In this document: positions 18,007 through 27,896 of the stretch, in pieces | Layout of the letters: each line of letters opens with the position of its first letter | Position numbering within the stretch: the first letter of the stretch is position 1 | Assembly (NCBI RefSeq): GCF_022695515.1 | Contig: NZ_JALDPT010000009.1 | Span: 1 to 64,000, forward strand | Source of the DNA: Phenylobacterium aquaticum | GTDB taxonomy: Bacteria; Pseudomonadota; Alphaproteobacteria; Caulobacterales; Caulobacteraceae | Reading direction: 5' to 3' | Length of the DNA: 64,000 nt | Program-made: the position numbers and the translations under genes | The notes under the pieces: generated by a model | Told to the model about the DNA's origin: nothing | Seen by the model: the letters and a program-made list of their open reading frames with translations, nothing else | Databases searched by the model: none

Positions 18007-18792
18007 ATGAACGTCCAGGACAAGGTCATCGTGGTCACCGGCGGGGCCGACGGCATCGGCGCGGCCATGGCGCGGCGATTCGCCCGCGAAGGCGCCCGGC
18101 ACGTCGCCGTAGTCGACCGCAACGGCGAAGGCGCCCGCGCAGTCGCCGCCGAGATCGGCGGCAAGGCCTATGAGACCGACGTCTCCGACGGCGCCGCGGT
18201 CGCCGCCATGGTGGCCGCCGTCGAGGCCGACCAGGGCCATATCGACCTGTTCTGCTCCAACGCCGGCGTCGGCGACGGCGACCCGGACCGCAACAACGCC
18301 GTCTCCTCCCCCGACCCGGTCTGGGCGCGGGCCTGGGGCGTCAATGTCATGGCCCACGTCCACGCCGCCCGCGCGGTGCTGCCGGGCATGATCGCCCGCG
18401 GCGAGGGCTATCTGCTCAACACCGTCTCCGCGGCGGGCCTGCTGTCGCAGATCGGCGGGGCGGTCTATTCGACCACCAAGCATGCGGCCATCGGCCTGGC
18501 CGAGAGCCTAGCCATCACCCACGGCGACCAGGGCATCAAGGTCTCGGTGTTGTGCCCGCAGGGCGTCGACACCGCCATGCTGCGGGCCGGCGGCTCGGGC
18601 TCGCCCCAGAGCCTGGACGGGGTGCTGACCCCGGATGAGGCGGCCGAGCATGTGATCCAGGGCCTGGCGGCCGAGAAGTTCCTGATCCTGCCTCACCCCG
18701 AGGTGTTGACCTATATGCAGCGCAAGACCGCCGACTATGACCGCTGGCTGGGCGGCATGCGCCGCCTGCGCGCCAAGGTGATGGGCGGCTGA
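18007..18792 (+). CDS. SDR family oxidoreductase
   Basis: 261 residues, NAD(P)-dependent short-chain dehydrogenase. Cofactor motif TGGADGIG near the start, DVSDGAAV acidic turn, NAG-equivalent CSNAGVGDGD, and catalytic Ser plus YSTTK (NTVSAAGLL, then AVYSTTKHAAIG). The substrate cannot be told from sequence. It is the first gene of a plus-strand run with a GMC oxidoreductase 17 bases downstream, so both probably oxidise alcohols in one pathway. Confidence 0.88.
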   Translation: MNVQDKVIVVTGGADGIGAAMARRFAREGARHVAVVDRNGEGARAVAAEIGGKAYETDVSDGAAVAAMVAAVEADQGHIDLFCSNAGVGDGDPDRNNAVSSPDPVWARAWGVNVMAHVHAARAVLPGMIARGEGYLLNTVSAAGLLSQIGGAVYSTTKHAAIGLAESLAITHGDQGIKVSVLCPQGVDTAMLRAGGSGSPQSLDGVLTPDEAAEHVIQGLAAEKFLILPHPEVLTYMQRKTADYDRWLGGMRRLRAKVMGG

Positions 18793-18809
18793 CCGGGCCC
18801 GCGCCCGCC

Positions 18810-20420
18810 ATGACCGAGCCCCCCCAGATCTATGACGTCATCATCGTGGGCGCCGGATCGGCGGGCTGCGTGCTGGCCAACCGGCTGTCGGCGGATCCGT
18901 CGCGCCGGGTGCTGGTGCTGGAGGCGGGCGGCCAGGACGACTGGATCTGGTTCCATATCCCGGTCGGCTATCTGTTCTCGATCGGCAACCCGCGCGCCGA
19001 CTGGATGTTCAAGACCGAACCCACGGCGGGACTGGCCGGGCGCAGCCTGGCCTATCCGCGCGGCAAGGTGATCGGCGGCTCCTCGGCGATCAACGCCATG
19101 ATCTATATGCGCGGCCAGGCGGCGGACTATGACGGCTGGCGCCAGCGCGGCCTGGCCGGCTGGGGCTGGGATGACGTCCTGCCGCTGTTCCTCGACCAGG
19201 AGGACCACATCGCCCCGCCCGGCCCCTTGCACCGCTCCGGCGGCGAATGGCGGGTGGAGCATCCGCGCATGCGCTGGGACGTGCTCGACGCCTTCGCCGA
19301 GGCCGCGGCGCTGGAGGGGATACCCAAGGTCGCCGACTTCAATGGCGGGGACAATTTCGGCTGCGGCTATTTCCAGGTGAACCAGAAGGCCGGGCGGCGC
19401 TGGAGCGCGGCGGCGGGCTTCCTGAAGCCTGTGCTGAAGCGACCCAATCTGAAGCTCGAGACCCACGCCCAGGTTAGCCGGGTGATCGTCGAGAACGGCC
19501 GCGCCGTGGGCGTGGCCTGGACCAAGGGCGGCCAGAGCTTCGAGGCGCGGACCACCGGCGAGGTGGTGCTGGCCGCCGGCGCGGTGGCGACGCCCAAGCT
19601 GCTGGAGCTGTCGGGGATCGGCGACGGCGCGCGGCTGCAGACCTTGGGGATCGAGACCCAGGCGCACCTGCCTGGGGTCGGCGAGAACCTGCAGGACCAT
19701 CTGCAGATCCGCCCCTATTTCGGCGTGACCGGCGTGCCGACCATGAACGACCTCTACGCCTCCTGGTGGCGCAGGCCGCTCATGGCGCTGGAATATGCGG
19801 TCCATCGGCGGGGGCCGATGTCGATGGCGCCGTCGCAGCTGGGCGCCTTCGCCCGCTCCTCGCCGGAGCACGCCACGCCCAATGTGCAGTTCCACGTCCA
19901 GCCCCTGTCGCTGGACCGGTTCGGCGAGCCGCTGCACGCCTTTCCGGCGGTGACGATCAGCGTCTGCAATCTGCGCCCGACCAGCCGGGGTTCGATCCAT
20001 GCTGCGAGCCCGGACGCCGACGCCGCGCCGGTGATCCAGCCCAACTATCTGTCGACGGCCGAGGACGAGCGGGTGGCCATAGATTCCATGCGTCTCGTCC
20101 GGCGGATCGTCGCTCAGGCGCCGCTGCAAAAGTTCCAGCCGCGCGAGCATCGCCCCGGCGACCAGGCCCAGTCCGACGCCGAGTTGCTGACCGCGGCCCG
20201 TGAACTGGGGACCACCATCTTCCACCCGGCCGGCACAGCGAAGATGGGCCTGGCCTCCGATCCCACCGCGGTCGTTGACGAGCGCTTGCGGGTGCATGGG
20301 GTGGCGGGGCTGCGAGTCGCCGACGCCTCGGTCATGCCGACCATCACCTCGGGCAACACCAATTCGCCGACCATGATGATCGCCGAAAAGGCCGCGCGCA
20401 TGATCATCGCCGACGACTGA
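18810..20420 (+). CDS. GMC family oxidoreductase (choline-dehydrogenase-like)
   Basis: 536 residues. The FAD-binding N-terminus is [20 protein letters not shown], with the GMC signatures [20 protein letters not shown] and the second signature ending [10 protein letters not shown]; the C-terminus has [10 protein letters not shown] and the closing [21 protein letters not shown] enzymes oxidise alcohols, choline, sugars or polyethylene glycol; here the substrate is unknown. There is no signal peptide, so it is cytosolic. It is preceded by the SDR and followed 82 bases later by a zinc-less MDR gene on the same strand. Confidence 0.92.
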   Translation: MTEPPQIYDVIIVGAGSAGCVLANRLSADPSRRVLVLEAGGQDDWIWFHIPVGYLFSIGNPRADWMFKTEPTAGLAGRSLAYPRGKVIGGSSAINAMIYMRGQAADYDGWRQRGLAGWGWDDVLPLFLDQEDHIAPPGPLHRSGGEWRVEHPRMRWDVLDAFAEAAALEGIPKVADFNGGDNFGCGYFQVNQKAGRRWSAAAGFLKPVLKRPNLKLETHAQVSRVIVENGRAVGVAWTKGGQSFEARTTGEVVLAAGAVATPKLLELSGIGDGARLQTLGIETQAHLPGVGENLQDHLQIRPYFGVTGVPTMNDLYASWWRRPLMALEYAVHRRGPMSMAPSQLGAFARSSPEHATPNVQFHVQPLSLDRFGEPLHAFPAVTISVCNLRPTSRGSIHAASPDADAAPVIQPNYLSTAEDERVAIDSMRLVRRIVAQAPLQKFQPREHRPGDQAQSDAELLTAARELGTTIFHPAGTAKMGLASDPTAVVDERLRVHGVAGLRVADASVMPTITSGNTNSPTMMIAEKAARMIIADD

Positions 20421-20502
20421 GACCGAACTCCCGGCGCCGCACGCCTTGCGGCCGGCGTCCGGTCCGCCCAATTCCACACAACAACCTTCGAGGAGACGCC
20501 AC

Positions 20503-21642
20503 ATGGACAATCAGGGCACGGGCCTTCAGCTGCGCTCACTGGTCAAATCAAGCGGGGAGCTGGAGCTGTCGCTCGCGCGGATCCCGATCCCGCAGCCCGG
20601 CCCCGACGAGGTGCTGGTGCGCATCGAGGCCGCCCCGATCAATCCTTCCGACCTTGGCCTGCTGCTCGGCCCGGCGGACATCTCCGCCGCCAAGGTCTCG
20701 GGCACGGACGAGAGCCCGGTGGTCACCGCGCCGATCCCGCCGCAGTTCATGCGGGCCATGGGCGCGCGGGTGGATGAATCCATGCCGGTCGGCAACGAGG
20801 GCGCGGGCGTGGTGATCGGCGCGGGCGACAGCCCCGCCGCCCAGGCCCTGCTGGGCAAGACCGTCGCCCTGCTGGGCGGCGCCACCTATGGCCAGTACCG
20901 CGCGGTCAAGGCCGCCGACGTCCTGGTGCTGCCCGAGGGCGCGACGCCGCGGGACGGCGCCTCCTGCTTCGTCAATCCGCTGACCGCTCTGGGCATGGTC
21001 GAGACCATGCGCCGCGAGGGCCACACCGCGCTGGTCCACACCGCCGCGGCCTCGAACCTCGGCCAGATGCTGAACAAGATCTGCCTCAAGGACGGGGTCC
21101 AGCTGGTCAATATCGTCCGCAGCCCGGAACAGGCCGAGCTGCTGCGCGGCATCGGCGCCAAGCATGTGGTCGATTCCACCTCCGCCAACTTCATGGAGGA
21201 GCTGACCGACGCCCTGGTGGAGACCGGCGCGACGCTCGCCTTTGACGCCATCGGCGGCGGCAAGCTGGCCGGCCAGATCCTGACCGCCATGGAGATCGCG
21301 GCCAACCGCAAGATGACCGAGTACAGCCGCTATGGCTCGACGACCTATAAGCAGGTCTACATCTATGGCGGCCTCGACACCCGGATCACCGAGCTGTCGC
21401 GCGGCTTCGGCATGGCCTGGGGCCTGGGCGGCTGGCTCTTGACCCCGTTCCTGATGAAGATCGGCCCGGTCGAGGCCGGCAAGCTGCGCCAGCGGGTGGC
21501 CGACGAGCTAAAGACCACCTTCGCCAGCCACTATTCGCACGAGATCTCGCTGGCCGAGGCCCTGAAGCCCGAGGTCATCGCGGCCTATAATCGCCGCGCC
21601 ACTGGCGAGAAGTACCTGATCAACCCCGCCAAGGGGCTCTGA
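20503..21642 (+). CDS. Zinc-binding-dehydrogenase-family (MDR) NADPH:quinone reductase-like protein
   Basis: 380 residues from ATG 20503 with a clean ribosome binding site (GAGGAGACGCC). GroES-like N-terminus ([25 protein letters not shown]), the segment [15 protein letters not shown], and a Rossmann domain ([22 protein letters not shown]). The zinc ligands of alcohol dehydrogenases are missing, so it groups with quinone or enoyl reductases. It is longer than the usual 325 residues, with extra sequence near residues 65-95 and at the C-terminus. It lies in the SDR-GMC run. Confidence 0.85.
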   Translation: MDNQGTGLQLRSLVKSSGELELSLARIPIPQPGPDEVLVRIEAAPINPSDLGLLLGPADISAAKVSGTDESPVVTAPIPPQFMRAMGARVDESMPVGNEGAGVVIGAGDSPAAQALLGKTVALLGGATYGQYRAVKAADVLVLPEGATPRDGASCFVNPLTALGMVETMRREGHTALVHTAAASNLGQMLNKICLKDGVQLVNIVRSPEQAELLRGIGAKHVVDSTSANFMEELTDALVETGATLAFDAIGGGKLAGQILTAMEIAANRKMTEYSRYGSTTYKQVYIYGGLDTRITELSRGFGMAWGLGGWLLTPFLMKIGPVEAGKLRQRVADELKTTFASHYSHEISLAEALKPEVIAAYNRRATGEKYLINPAKGL

Positions 21643-21649
21643 TCGGAAC

Positions 21650-22195
21650 ATGGCGGCCGATCGCCTTGGCGTCGTGATCCTCACCGGCGGGGCTTCCCGC
21701 CGGATGGGGGCGGACAAGGCCGCCCAGGACTGGGGCGGCCGCCGGGCGGTCGATCGCGTCGCTGACCTGGCGCGGGCGATCGGCGCGGTGCGGATCGTCA
21801 GCGCCGGGGACGGCGACTATGGCCTGGAGCGGGCCCCGGACCCCGCACCGCAGAGCGGGCCGGTGGCCGGGGTTCTGGCCGGGGTCGCGGCCCTGGGCGA
21901 GGCGGTCGATCGCATCCTCGTGCTGGCCGTCGATGCGCCGACCCTGACGGCGGCCGACCTCGCGCCCCTGCTGGCGGCGCCGGCGCCGGGCGCGACCTAT
22001 GAGGGCCTGCCCCTGCCCATGGTGGTGGCGCGGGGGGCCCTGCCCGTGGACGCGGAGAACGGCTGGCCGCTGCGACGCCTGGCCGAGCGTGCCGGGCTGA
22101 GCGCCCTGCCGGTCAGCCCGGAGGCGGCGGCGCGGATCCGCGGGGCCAATACGCCGGAGGAGCGCGAGGCGCTGTTGCGGACGGCGACCGACTAG
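21650..22195 (+). CDS. mobA: Molybdenum cofactor guanylyltransferase (MobA-like)
   Basis: 181 residues. The nucleotidyltransferase signature [14 protein letters not shown] is at the N-terminus, with [13 protein letters not shown] and [18 protein letters not shown] further on, as in MobA, which attaches GMP (or CMP in relatives) to molybdopterin. It is somewhat short, and the usual DxP reads VDAP. It starts 7 bases after the quinone reductase stop, so it belongs to the same transcript. Its 3' end overlaps the convergent TauE/SafE gene by four bases. Confidence 0.82.
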   Translation: MAADRLGVVILTGGASRRMGADKAAQDWGGRRAVDRVADLARAIGAVRIVSAGDGDYGLERAPDPAPQSGPVAGVLAGVAALGEAVDRILVLAVDAPTLTAADLAPLLAAPAPGATYEGLPLPMVVARGALPVDAENGWPLRRLAERAGLSALPVSPEAAARIRGANTPEEREALLRTATD

Positions 22196-22890
22196 GCGCC
22201 CAGCACCCTAGCGCAGAGGGCGGCGACGCCCCCCATCGGCCAGACCAGGGTCGCCGCGCCGATGGCGATCATCACCCCGCCGATGGCCCGCCGGGTCCAG
22301 GTCCCCTGGGCCAGGCGCGGCAGCCAGCTGACCCCCATGGCGACCGCCACCACCGAGGGGGTCACCCCCAGGCCGAAGCCCAGCATGACGAGCGCGCCGG
22401 AGAGCGCCGTACCCGACAGCATGGCGTAGAGCAGGGCCGAATAGACCATGCCGCAGGGCAAGAGGCCCCAGACCAGGCCGGCCACGCCCGCCGCGATGCG
22501 GCGATCTCCGCGTCGCGCGTTCCAGGCCCAGCGGCGCAGGGGGGCGAACAGCCGGTCTATGGCTGAGGGCGGCGGGGCGAGCCCCAGCAGGGAGAGCCCC
22601 ACCCAGGCCAGGCCCGCGGCCCCGACCCGTTGCAGCACGAAGAAGGCGCCTTGCCGGTCGAGCAGGCCATAGACCCCGGCGCCCAGGGCGCCGAGCAGGG
22701 CGCCCGCCAGCATGTAGGAGACCGTCTTGCCCGCCTGGGCGGCGGCGAGCGCCTCGGCCCGGTCGCGGGCGCCGCCGGCGCCGGAGAAGGTCAGGGTGAG
22801 TGACGAGGCGATGCCGCCGCACATGCCGGCGCAGTGCAGGGAGCTGGCCAGCCCCAGCAGCAATCCGCCCAGAAAAGTGATCGGGTTCAT
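22192..22890 (-). CDS. TauE/SafE family sulfite/heavy-metal transport-type membrane protein
   Basis: 232 residues with about six hydrophobic segments. The N-terminus has the conserved [14 protein letters not shown], typical of the UPF/SafE branch (DUF2270-like CcoH/urease accessory type) often linked to cytochrome oxidase assembly or metal handling. Other conserved bits are [20 protein letters not shown] and [14 protein letters not shown]. No metal or oxidase genes adjoin it here, so the cargo is unknown. Confidence 0.85.
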   Translation of the reverse strand: MNPITFLGGLLLGLASSLHCAGMCGGIASSLTLTFSGAGGARDRAEALAAAQAGKTVSYMLAGALLGALGAGVYGLLDRQGAFFVLQRVGAAGLAWVGLSLLGLAPPPSAIDRLFAPLRRWAWNARRGDRRIAAGVAGLVWGLLPCGMVYSALLYAMLSGTALSGALVMLGFGLGVTPSVVAVAMGVSWLPRLAQGTWTRRAIGGVMIAIGAATLVWPMGGVAALCARVLGA

Positions 22891-22968
22891 GACGCGTCCT
22901 GGCGGGACGTCCCTCCCGCCTGCCCCTCATCGCCGCGGAACCATGCCCCGGCCATGACCTGGGTCAAG

Positions 22969-24005
22969 CTAGGGCGCCGGGCAGTGCGGCCCGCCATGGT
23001 CCAGGCAAAGGGCCTCACCGCCCGCCGGGACGTGGCCGGTCTTGTCGAGCACCCCGTCCAGCTTGAGATTGGCGATGTCCGGGCCGTGGTCGGTCATGGT
23101 GATCCACATGACGTGGTCCATGGCGCCCGGCGATCCGTCGAAGTCCCGTTCGCCGCCGGTGGTGCCCAGCATGATGTAGTCGGACCCGTTCCGCTGGGCG
23201 TAGCTGTAGCGGTGGAAATGGCCGTTGAGGATCGTATAGGGCCGGCCCTTCAGCGCCGCCTCGATGCGGGCGAGGCCCTTGTCGCCGGGCCGCGCATAGA
23301 CCGGCTTGTGCATCAGGGCGATGGTCCAGCGCACCTTGGGATGGGCGGCGATCAGCTTTTCGAAATAGGCGCTCTGGGCAGGCCCTATCTCGCCGGTCTT
23401 GGATTCCTGCATCGACGTATAGGGCAGCTTGGCGCCGCGGCCGGGTCAGTCTTCCGTAGGCTGAGGAAGTCGGCGCGGGCGCGGTAGATCTCCTGCATCC
23501 GCTCGGGCGAATAGTCCTCGGTGTCGAGCACCATGAACAGGACGTCGCGATAGACGAAGCCGTAATAGCGGGCGCCATAGCGGGCCTCCCAGACCTTGCG
23601 CTGGGTCAGGTTGGTCATGTCGTGATTGCCGGCGACGTGGAAGAAGGGCGCGGGGGCCTTGGCGGCCAGGCCGTCGAAGGCGTCCCATTCGCGGTTCAGC
23701 AGGGCCTCGTCCTCCGTGCCCCCCTCGATCATATCGCCGACGGTCATGATGAAGGCCGGGTGCAGCAGGGCGAGCTCGGCCGCCGCCACGTCGAAGACGC
23801 CCGGCCGGTAGCCGGACTCCAGGTCCGAGACCACCGCGAAGCTGAAGGTCTGGGGGGCGTCGTCGAACCGCTCGTGGGTCCAGGGCTTCGGGCCCGCCGG
23901 CAGGGCGGCCTCGAAGGGCGCATGCGGCGCGGCCAGCGCCGGGAGCCCGGACAATCCGATCGCCGCCGCCAGCGCGGCCGCCGCCCAATGCCTGATCCTG
24001 ATCAT
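22969..24005 (-). pseudogene. Secreted metallophosphoesterase, frameshifted near 23444
   Basis: Calcineurin-like phosphoesterase of about 345 residues when repaired. Start ATG 24005 (ribosome binding site CAGGGAGC), signal peptide about 24 residues (AAIGLSGLPALAAPHAP). Metal-binding motifs: FAVVSDLESG, MTVGDMIEGG, HVAGNHDMTN, then after the break WTIALMHKPVYA and LNGHFHRYSY. The break follows SLRKTDP. One extra C in the ACCCGG run (plus-strand GGG 23443-23445) gives DPGRGAKLPYTSM and joins the halves. The first motif reads SDLE rather than the usual DxH. It is probably a periplasmic nucleotide or phosphate-ester hydrolase. Divergent from the PfkB kinase. Confidence 0.85.
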
Positions 24006-24133
24006 GGATTTGCTCCCTGCCCTGCTCGCATCCTGAGCCAAGACGGGCCGCAGGGAAGCCCCTTTCTCGCGGGGTCTTCCGCCGGCCCGTGAAATGTTAG
24101 ATGCAGGTCGCCGGTCAAGGGCGGGAGGTTCCG

Positions 24134-25042
24134 ATGAGCGTGTGCGTGCTGGGCGGGATCAATCTGGACCATGTGGCGACCGTCGAGGCCCTGCCGGCGC
24201 CGGGCGAGACGGTGACCAGCAGCCGCCTCGAGCGGTTTCCGGGCGGCAAGGCCGGCAACCAGGCCGTGGCGGCCGCGCGGGCGGGGGCGGCGACGCGGCT
24301 GCTCGGCGCGGTGGGCGACGACGAGCCGGGCGCCTATCTGCGCGGCTTCCTGGCGGAGGCCGGGGTCGATCTGAGGGGCGTGATCACGGTGGCGGACGCG
24401 CCCACCGGCCAAGCCTTCATCACCCTCGATACGGCCGGCCGCAACAGCATCGTGGTGGCCCCCGGCGCCAACGCCCGCTATGGCGCGGCGGAGGTCGCGG
24501 CCGCGAACCTGTCGGGCGCGACGGTGTTCCTGACCCAGTTCGAGGCGACCCTGCCGGCGGTCGAAGCCCTGTTCCTCAGCCCTGAGGCCCTGGGCGGGGT
24601 GAAGATCCTCAACGCCGCCCCGGCCCTGGCGGCGGGCGCGCGCCTGCTGGCCCTGGCCGACATCCTGGTGGTGAACGAGACCGAGCTGGCGCGGTTCGCC
24701 GGCCTGAGCCAGCCGCCCGCCGACGCCGAGACCGCCGCCGCCGCGGCCCTGACCCTGGCGGGTCCTGGCCAGGCGGTGATCGCCACCCTGGGCGGCGACG
24801 GGGCGGTGATCGTGCGCGACGGCGAGGTCATGCGGGTTCCAGGCCGCCGGGCCGAGGTGGTCGACACCACCGGCGCTGGAGACTGCTTCTGCGGCGCCCT
24901 GGCCGCGCGGCTGTCCGCCGGCGACGACCTGGAGCGCGCGGTGATCTACGCCAATGCGGCGGCGGCCCTCTCGGTCACCCGCGCCGGCGCAGCGACCTCC
25001 TCGCCCAGCCAGGCCGAGGTCGAGGCGCTGCTGGCGGGCTAG
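24134..25042 (+). CDS. rbsK: PfkB family carbohydrate kinase (ribokinase-like)
   Basis: 302 residues from ATG 24134 (ribosome binding site GGGAGG). Ribokinase features: GGINLDHVATVEALPAPGET, RFPGGKAGNQAVAAAR (substrate loop), VVNETELARF, the anion hole and catalytic Asp in VVDTTGAGDCFCGALAA, and the C-terminal SVTRAGAATSSPS. It phosphorylates a sugar or nucleoside; the GGKAGNQA motif points to ribose or deoxyribose, though no transporter is nearby. Its stop overlaps the convergent AraC gene by 4 bases. Confidence 0.85.
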   Translation: MSVCVLGGINLDHVATVEALPAPGETVTSSRLERFPGGKAGNQAVAAARAGAATRLLGAVGDDEPGAYLRGFLAEAGVDLRGVITVADAPTGQAFITLDTAGRNSIVVAPGANARYGAAEVAAANLSGATVFLTQFEATLPAVEALFLSPEALGGVKILNAAPALAAGARLLALADILVVNETELARFAGLSQPPADAETAAAAALTLAGPGQAVIATLGGDGAVIVRDGEVMRVPGRRAEVVDTTGAGDCFCGALAARLSAGDDLERAVIYANAAAALSVTRAGAATSSPSQAEVEALLAG

Positions 25043-25992
25043 CCGCCGCCGGCGTGAGCGCGGCGGTATTCACGCGGCGAGGCGCCGTACTGGTTGCGGA
25101 AGGCGCGGCTGAAATGGGCCGAACCGTTGAAGCCCCAGCGGAAACAGATCTCGGAGATCGACAGCTGGCCGCGGGCCGGGCTGGCGAGGTCGGCGCGGCA
25201 TCGCTCCAGCCGGCGGGCCCGCACATAGCCGGTGAAGCTCTGGCCGTGGGCGGCGAACAGCTTCTGCAGATAGCGCGGCGAGACCCCGTCCTCGTCGGCG
25301 ACCCGGCGCAGGGTGAGGTCCGGCTCGGCCAGCATCATCTCGATCACCTGGCAGATGCGGTGGAGTTGCACAGCGCGGGCCCCGGCCGCCCCGCCCTGCA
25401 CCGCCGGCCCGCCGTCCAGCGCCAGGCTGGCGACCAGGAACTCGGTGAGCGCCAGCTCGACCGGCCGCAGCTGGTCCGAGGTGAGGTCGTCCAGCGCCTC
25501 GGCCGTGGCCTTCAACAGGCCAGAGAACACGTGATTGATCCCGCCTGCGGCCGGCAGGCAGCCGACCTTCAGCGACACAGGCGCCAGCAGCCTGTGGTCG
25601 AGGGCCACGCGCGGGGCGGTGATGAACAGCAGGCGGAAGCGGGTGTCGAAGCGCAGGGCGGCGGCGAGGCCCGTGGGGCCGTAGATGATGTCGCCCGGCC
25701 GGACGGCGACCGCCTCCTCCCCGTCCATCAGGATCGCCTCGCCCTCCAGCAGCAGGGCCAGCCAGACGGCGGCGGGCTGGTCCGTATTGCGGCCGGCGAT
25801 CTCCTGGGCGGTCGCGGAGACGCGGGAGAACTCCACCCCCATGGGCGAGGTCAGGCTGGAGACCTGGGCGTGGAAGGGGTCGGCGGGCGGCAGGTCTCCG
25901 ATCGGCAGGCGCAGGCGCGCCATGGCGTCGCGCCAGGCGGCGCGGCGCTCGGCCTTGGGATAGGCGTCGGTGGTGAACTGCCAGGCCTTCAC
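25039..25992 (-). CDS. AraC family transcriptional regulator
   Basis: About 317 residues from GTG 25992, placed there because it lies 4 bases after the formamidase stop and matches the usual N-terminus (KAWQFTTDAYPKAERR). An N-terminal cupin-like ligand domain (EGEAILMDGEEAVAVRPGDIIYG) is followed by a C-terminal double HTH (LTLRRVADEDGVSPRYLQKLFA, then ISEICFRWGFNGSAHFSRAFRNQYG). This is the AraC_binding_2 layout seen in activators of aromatic or amine catabolism. It is the last gene of the formamidase/dioxygenase group and is the likely regulator of it. Confidence 0.88.
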   Translation of the reverse strand: MKAWQFTTDAYPKAERRAAWRDAMARLRLPIGDLPPADPFHAQVSSLTSPMGVEFSRVSATAQEIAGRNTDQPAAVWLALLLEGEAILMDGEEAVAVRPGDIIYGPTGLAAALRFDTRFRLLFITAPRVALDHRLLAPVSLKVGCLPAAGGINHVFSGLLKATAEALDDLTSDQLRPVELALTEFLVASLALDGGPAVQGGAAGARAVQLHRICQVIEMMLAEPDLTLRRVADEDGVSPRYLQKLFAAHGQSFTGYVRARRLERCRADLASPARGQLSISEICFRWGFNGSAHFSRAFRNQYGASPREYRRAHAGGG

Positions 25993-25996
25993 GGTC

Positions 25997-27076
25997 TCAT
26001 CCCGCGCCCTTGCGCGGGAAGATGGTTCGGGGAATGCGCACATGCACCCCCTGGCGGCCATCGACCACCTGGGTGACGGCGAAATCGGCGGCGACGCTCA
26101 TCAGCGAATAGGCGTCGTTGCGGCTGAGGCCCTGGTGATCCGAGAGCAGGGTCAGCATGTCGAGCGAGGCGTTCTTCATGGCCTGGTCCAGGTCCTCGTC
26201 GAAGCCGTGGACGATCCAGAACTTGGGCGTCTCCAAGAGCGGGCTCGGGAAGGTGAAGTCCTTGCGCAGCACCACCTGGAACAGGACGTCGAGGGAGGCC
26301 TCGATGGCGGTGCCGGAGATCTCGCCGTCGCCCTGGCTGACATGGGGGTCGCCGATGGAGAACAGGGCGCCGTCGACCTGGACCGGATAGTACATCACCG
26401 CCCCGGCCCCGATCCGCCAGTTGTCGATATTGCCGCCGTGCAGGCCGGGCGGAATGGTCGAGACCCGGCCGTGGACGTCGGGCGCCACGCCCGCGGTGCC
26501 CAGGTGGGGCCGCACGGGCACCCGCACCCCGTTCAGCGCCGGCTGGCGGTCGCAAACCGGGCAGTTGGTGATCGTGCCGGGCACGAGATATTTGCCCGGG
26601 AAGTCATAGGCGTAGAGGGCGCTGGCCTGGTTCGAGTTGGGGTCGAGCTCATAGATCGTCACCCGCTCCTTCTCGTCGAACTCCTTGTAGAGATGGCCCC
26701 AGTTGGCGGCGAGGTTGGAGCCGTAGTTGCAGCGCGGGCTCATGCGCAGATAGCGCACCTCGAGGATGTCGCCGGGCTTGGCGTCCTCGACATAGATCGG
26801 GCCGGTCATGATGTGGACGCCGGGATTGCGGTCAGCCTCCGGCACCTCGCGGAAGATCTTCCAGATGGCCTCGTCCATGAGCAGGTCCGGCGCGTCGCCC
26901 GCATGGTGGGTGATGGCCTCGGCCTGGATCAGGTCGCCGCTCTTGACCTTCATCACCGGGGCCTTGGCCGGATCGAAATAGCCCCAGTGGATGGTCTCGG
27001 GCGTGGCCCTCAGGGTGTGCAGGGCGCCGGGCAGGGTGTCGGGGCGCGTCTCGCCCGCTTCGCAGATAAAGGGCAT
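25997..27076 (-). CDS. Acetamidase/formamidase family protein
   Basis: 359 residues of the FmdA/AmdA family, which release ammonia from formamide or short amides. Features: THHAGDAPDLLMDEAIWKIF, VEDAKPGDILEVRYL, FGxxHGGN-type segment IPPGLHGGNIDNW, and VDGALFSIGDPHVSQGDGEISGTAIE (the conserved metal site region). It lacks the N-terminal extension of classical amide-inducible FmdA. Sixteen bases after the LigB-type gene and followed closely by the AraC regulator. It may remove formamide formed by ring cleavage of an N-heterocycle, which is inference. Confidence 0.88.
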   Translation of the reverse strand: MPFICEAGETRPDTLPGALHTLRATPETIHWGYFDPAKAPVMKVKSGDLIQAEAITHHAGDAPDLLMDEAIWKIFREVPEADRNPGVHIMTGPIYVEDAKPGDILEVRYLRMSPRCNYGSNLAANWGHLYKEFDEKERVTIYELDPNSNQASALYAYDFPGKYLVPGTITNCPVCDRQPALNGVRVPVRPHLGTAGVAPDVHGRVSTIPPGLHGGNIDNWRIGAGAVMYYPVQVDGALFSIGDPHVSQGDGEISGTAIEASLDVLFQVVLRKDFTFPSPLLETPKFWIVHGFDEDLDQAMKNASLDMLTLLSDHQGLSRNDAYSLMSVAADFAVTQVVDGRQGVHVRIPRTIFPRKGAG

Positions 27077-27092
27077 GGGGTCCTCCGGCGGC

Positions 27093-27896
27093 CTAAGCCG
27101 CAGCTGGGCGGCTGTCGAGCATGACGCTGGTCATGCTGAGCGAGCCGTGTTCGATGTGGTCGGGCGCGAAGACCGCGCGGTCGCCGGGACGCCGGGCGCC
27201 CAGGACGTAGAGCAGCGGCCAGTAGTGATCCGGGGTCGGAACCGATTTTGCGGCCGCCTCGCCGAAGGCCTCGAAGTTCACCGCGCGCTCGGGCGCGTCC
27301 TCGGCGATGGCGGTCTTGATGAAGCCGTTGAAGGCGGCCGCCCAGTCATAGGCCGGCCGCAGGCGGGCGCCCCAGTCCATGGCCGGCAGATTGTGGACGA
27401 TGTTGCCGGAGCCCACGATCAGCACGCCCTCGTCCCGCAGGGGCGCGAGGCGGCGGCCCATCTCATAGTGCCAGGCGGGCGGCTGGGTGGCGTCCATGCT
27501 GAGCTGGACGACCGGAACGTCGGCGTCCGGATAAGCCTTGCAGAGCACCGACCAGGTCCCGTGGTCGAGGCCCCAGGCCTGGTCCTGGACCACGGGCGTC
27601 GGCGCAAGGACCTCGGCCACGCGGGCCGCCAGCGCCGCGCTGCCGGGGGCGGGGTACTGGACCTCAAACAGGGCCCTGGGGAACGAGGCGCCGAAATCAT
27701 GGATGGTGCGCGGGGCCGGCATGGCGGTGACGCCCACGCCCCGGGTCAGCCAGTGGGCCGAGACGCAGAGGATCGCCTTGGGCTTGCCGATCGACGCGCC
27801 CATCGCGGACCAGGTCTCGGTGGTGGCGTTGGTCTCCAGCGCGATCATCGGACTGCCATGCCCGAAGAAGACCACCGGCAGGGGCGCGTCGCTCAT
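27093..27896 (-). CDS. LigB-type extradiol dioxygenase (4,5-DOPA dioxygenase-like)
   Basis: 267 residues, class III extradiol fold. Iron ligands are visible as His in FFGHGSPMIALET, His in CVSAHWLTRG, and His in the PRTIHDFGASFP segment, plus LDHGTWSVLCKAYPDADVPVVQLSMD. It is closest in layout to YgiD/DODA, which opens catechol rings of L-DOPA type compounds. The start overlaps the stop of the Rieske oxygenase gene (ATGA), so the two act together: hydroxylate, then cleave. Confidence 0.87.
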   Translation of the reverse strand: MSDAPLPVVFFGHGSPMIALETNATTETWSAMGASIGKPKAILCVSAHWLTRGVGVTAMPAPRTIHDFGASFPRALFEVQYPAPGSAALAARVAEVLAPTPVVQDQAWGLDHGTWSVLCKAYPDADVPVVQLSMDATQPPAWHYEMGRRLAPLRDEGVLIVGSGNIVHNLPAMDWGARLRPAYDWAAAFNGFIKTAIAEDAPERAVNFEAFGEAAAKSVPTPDHYWPLLYVLGARRPGDRAVFAPDHIEHGSLSMTSVMLDSRPAAA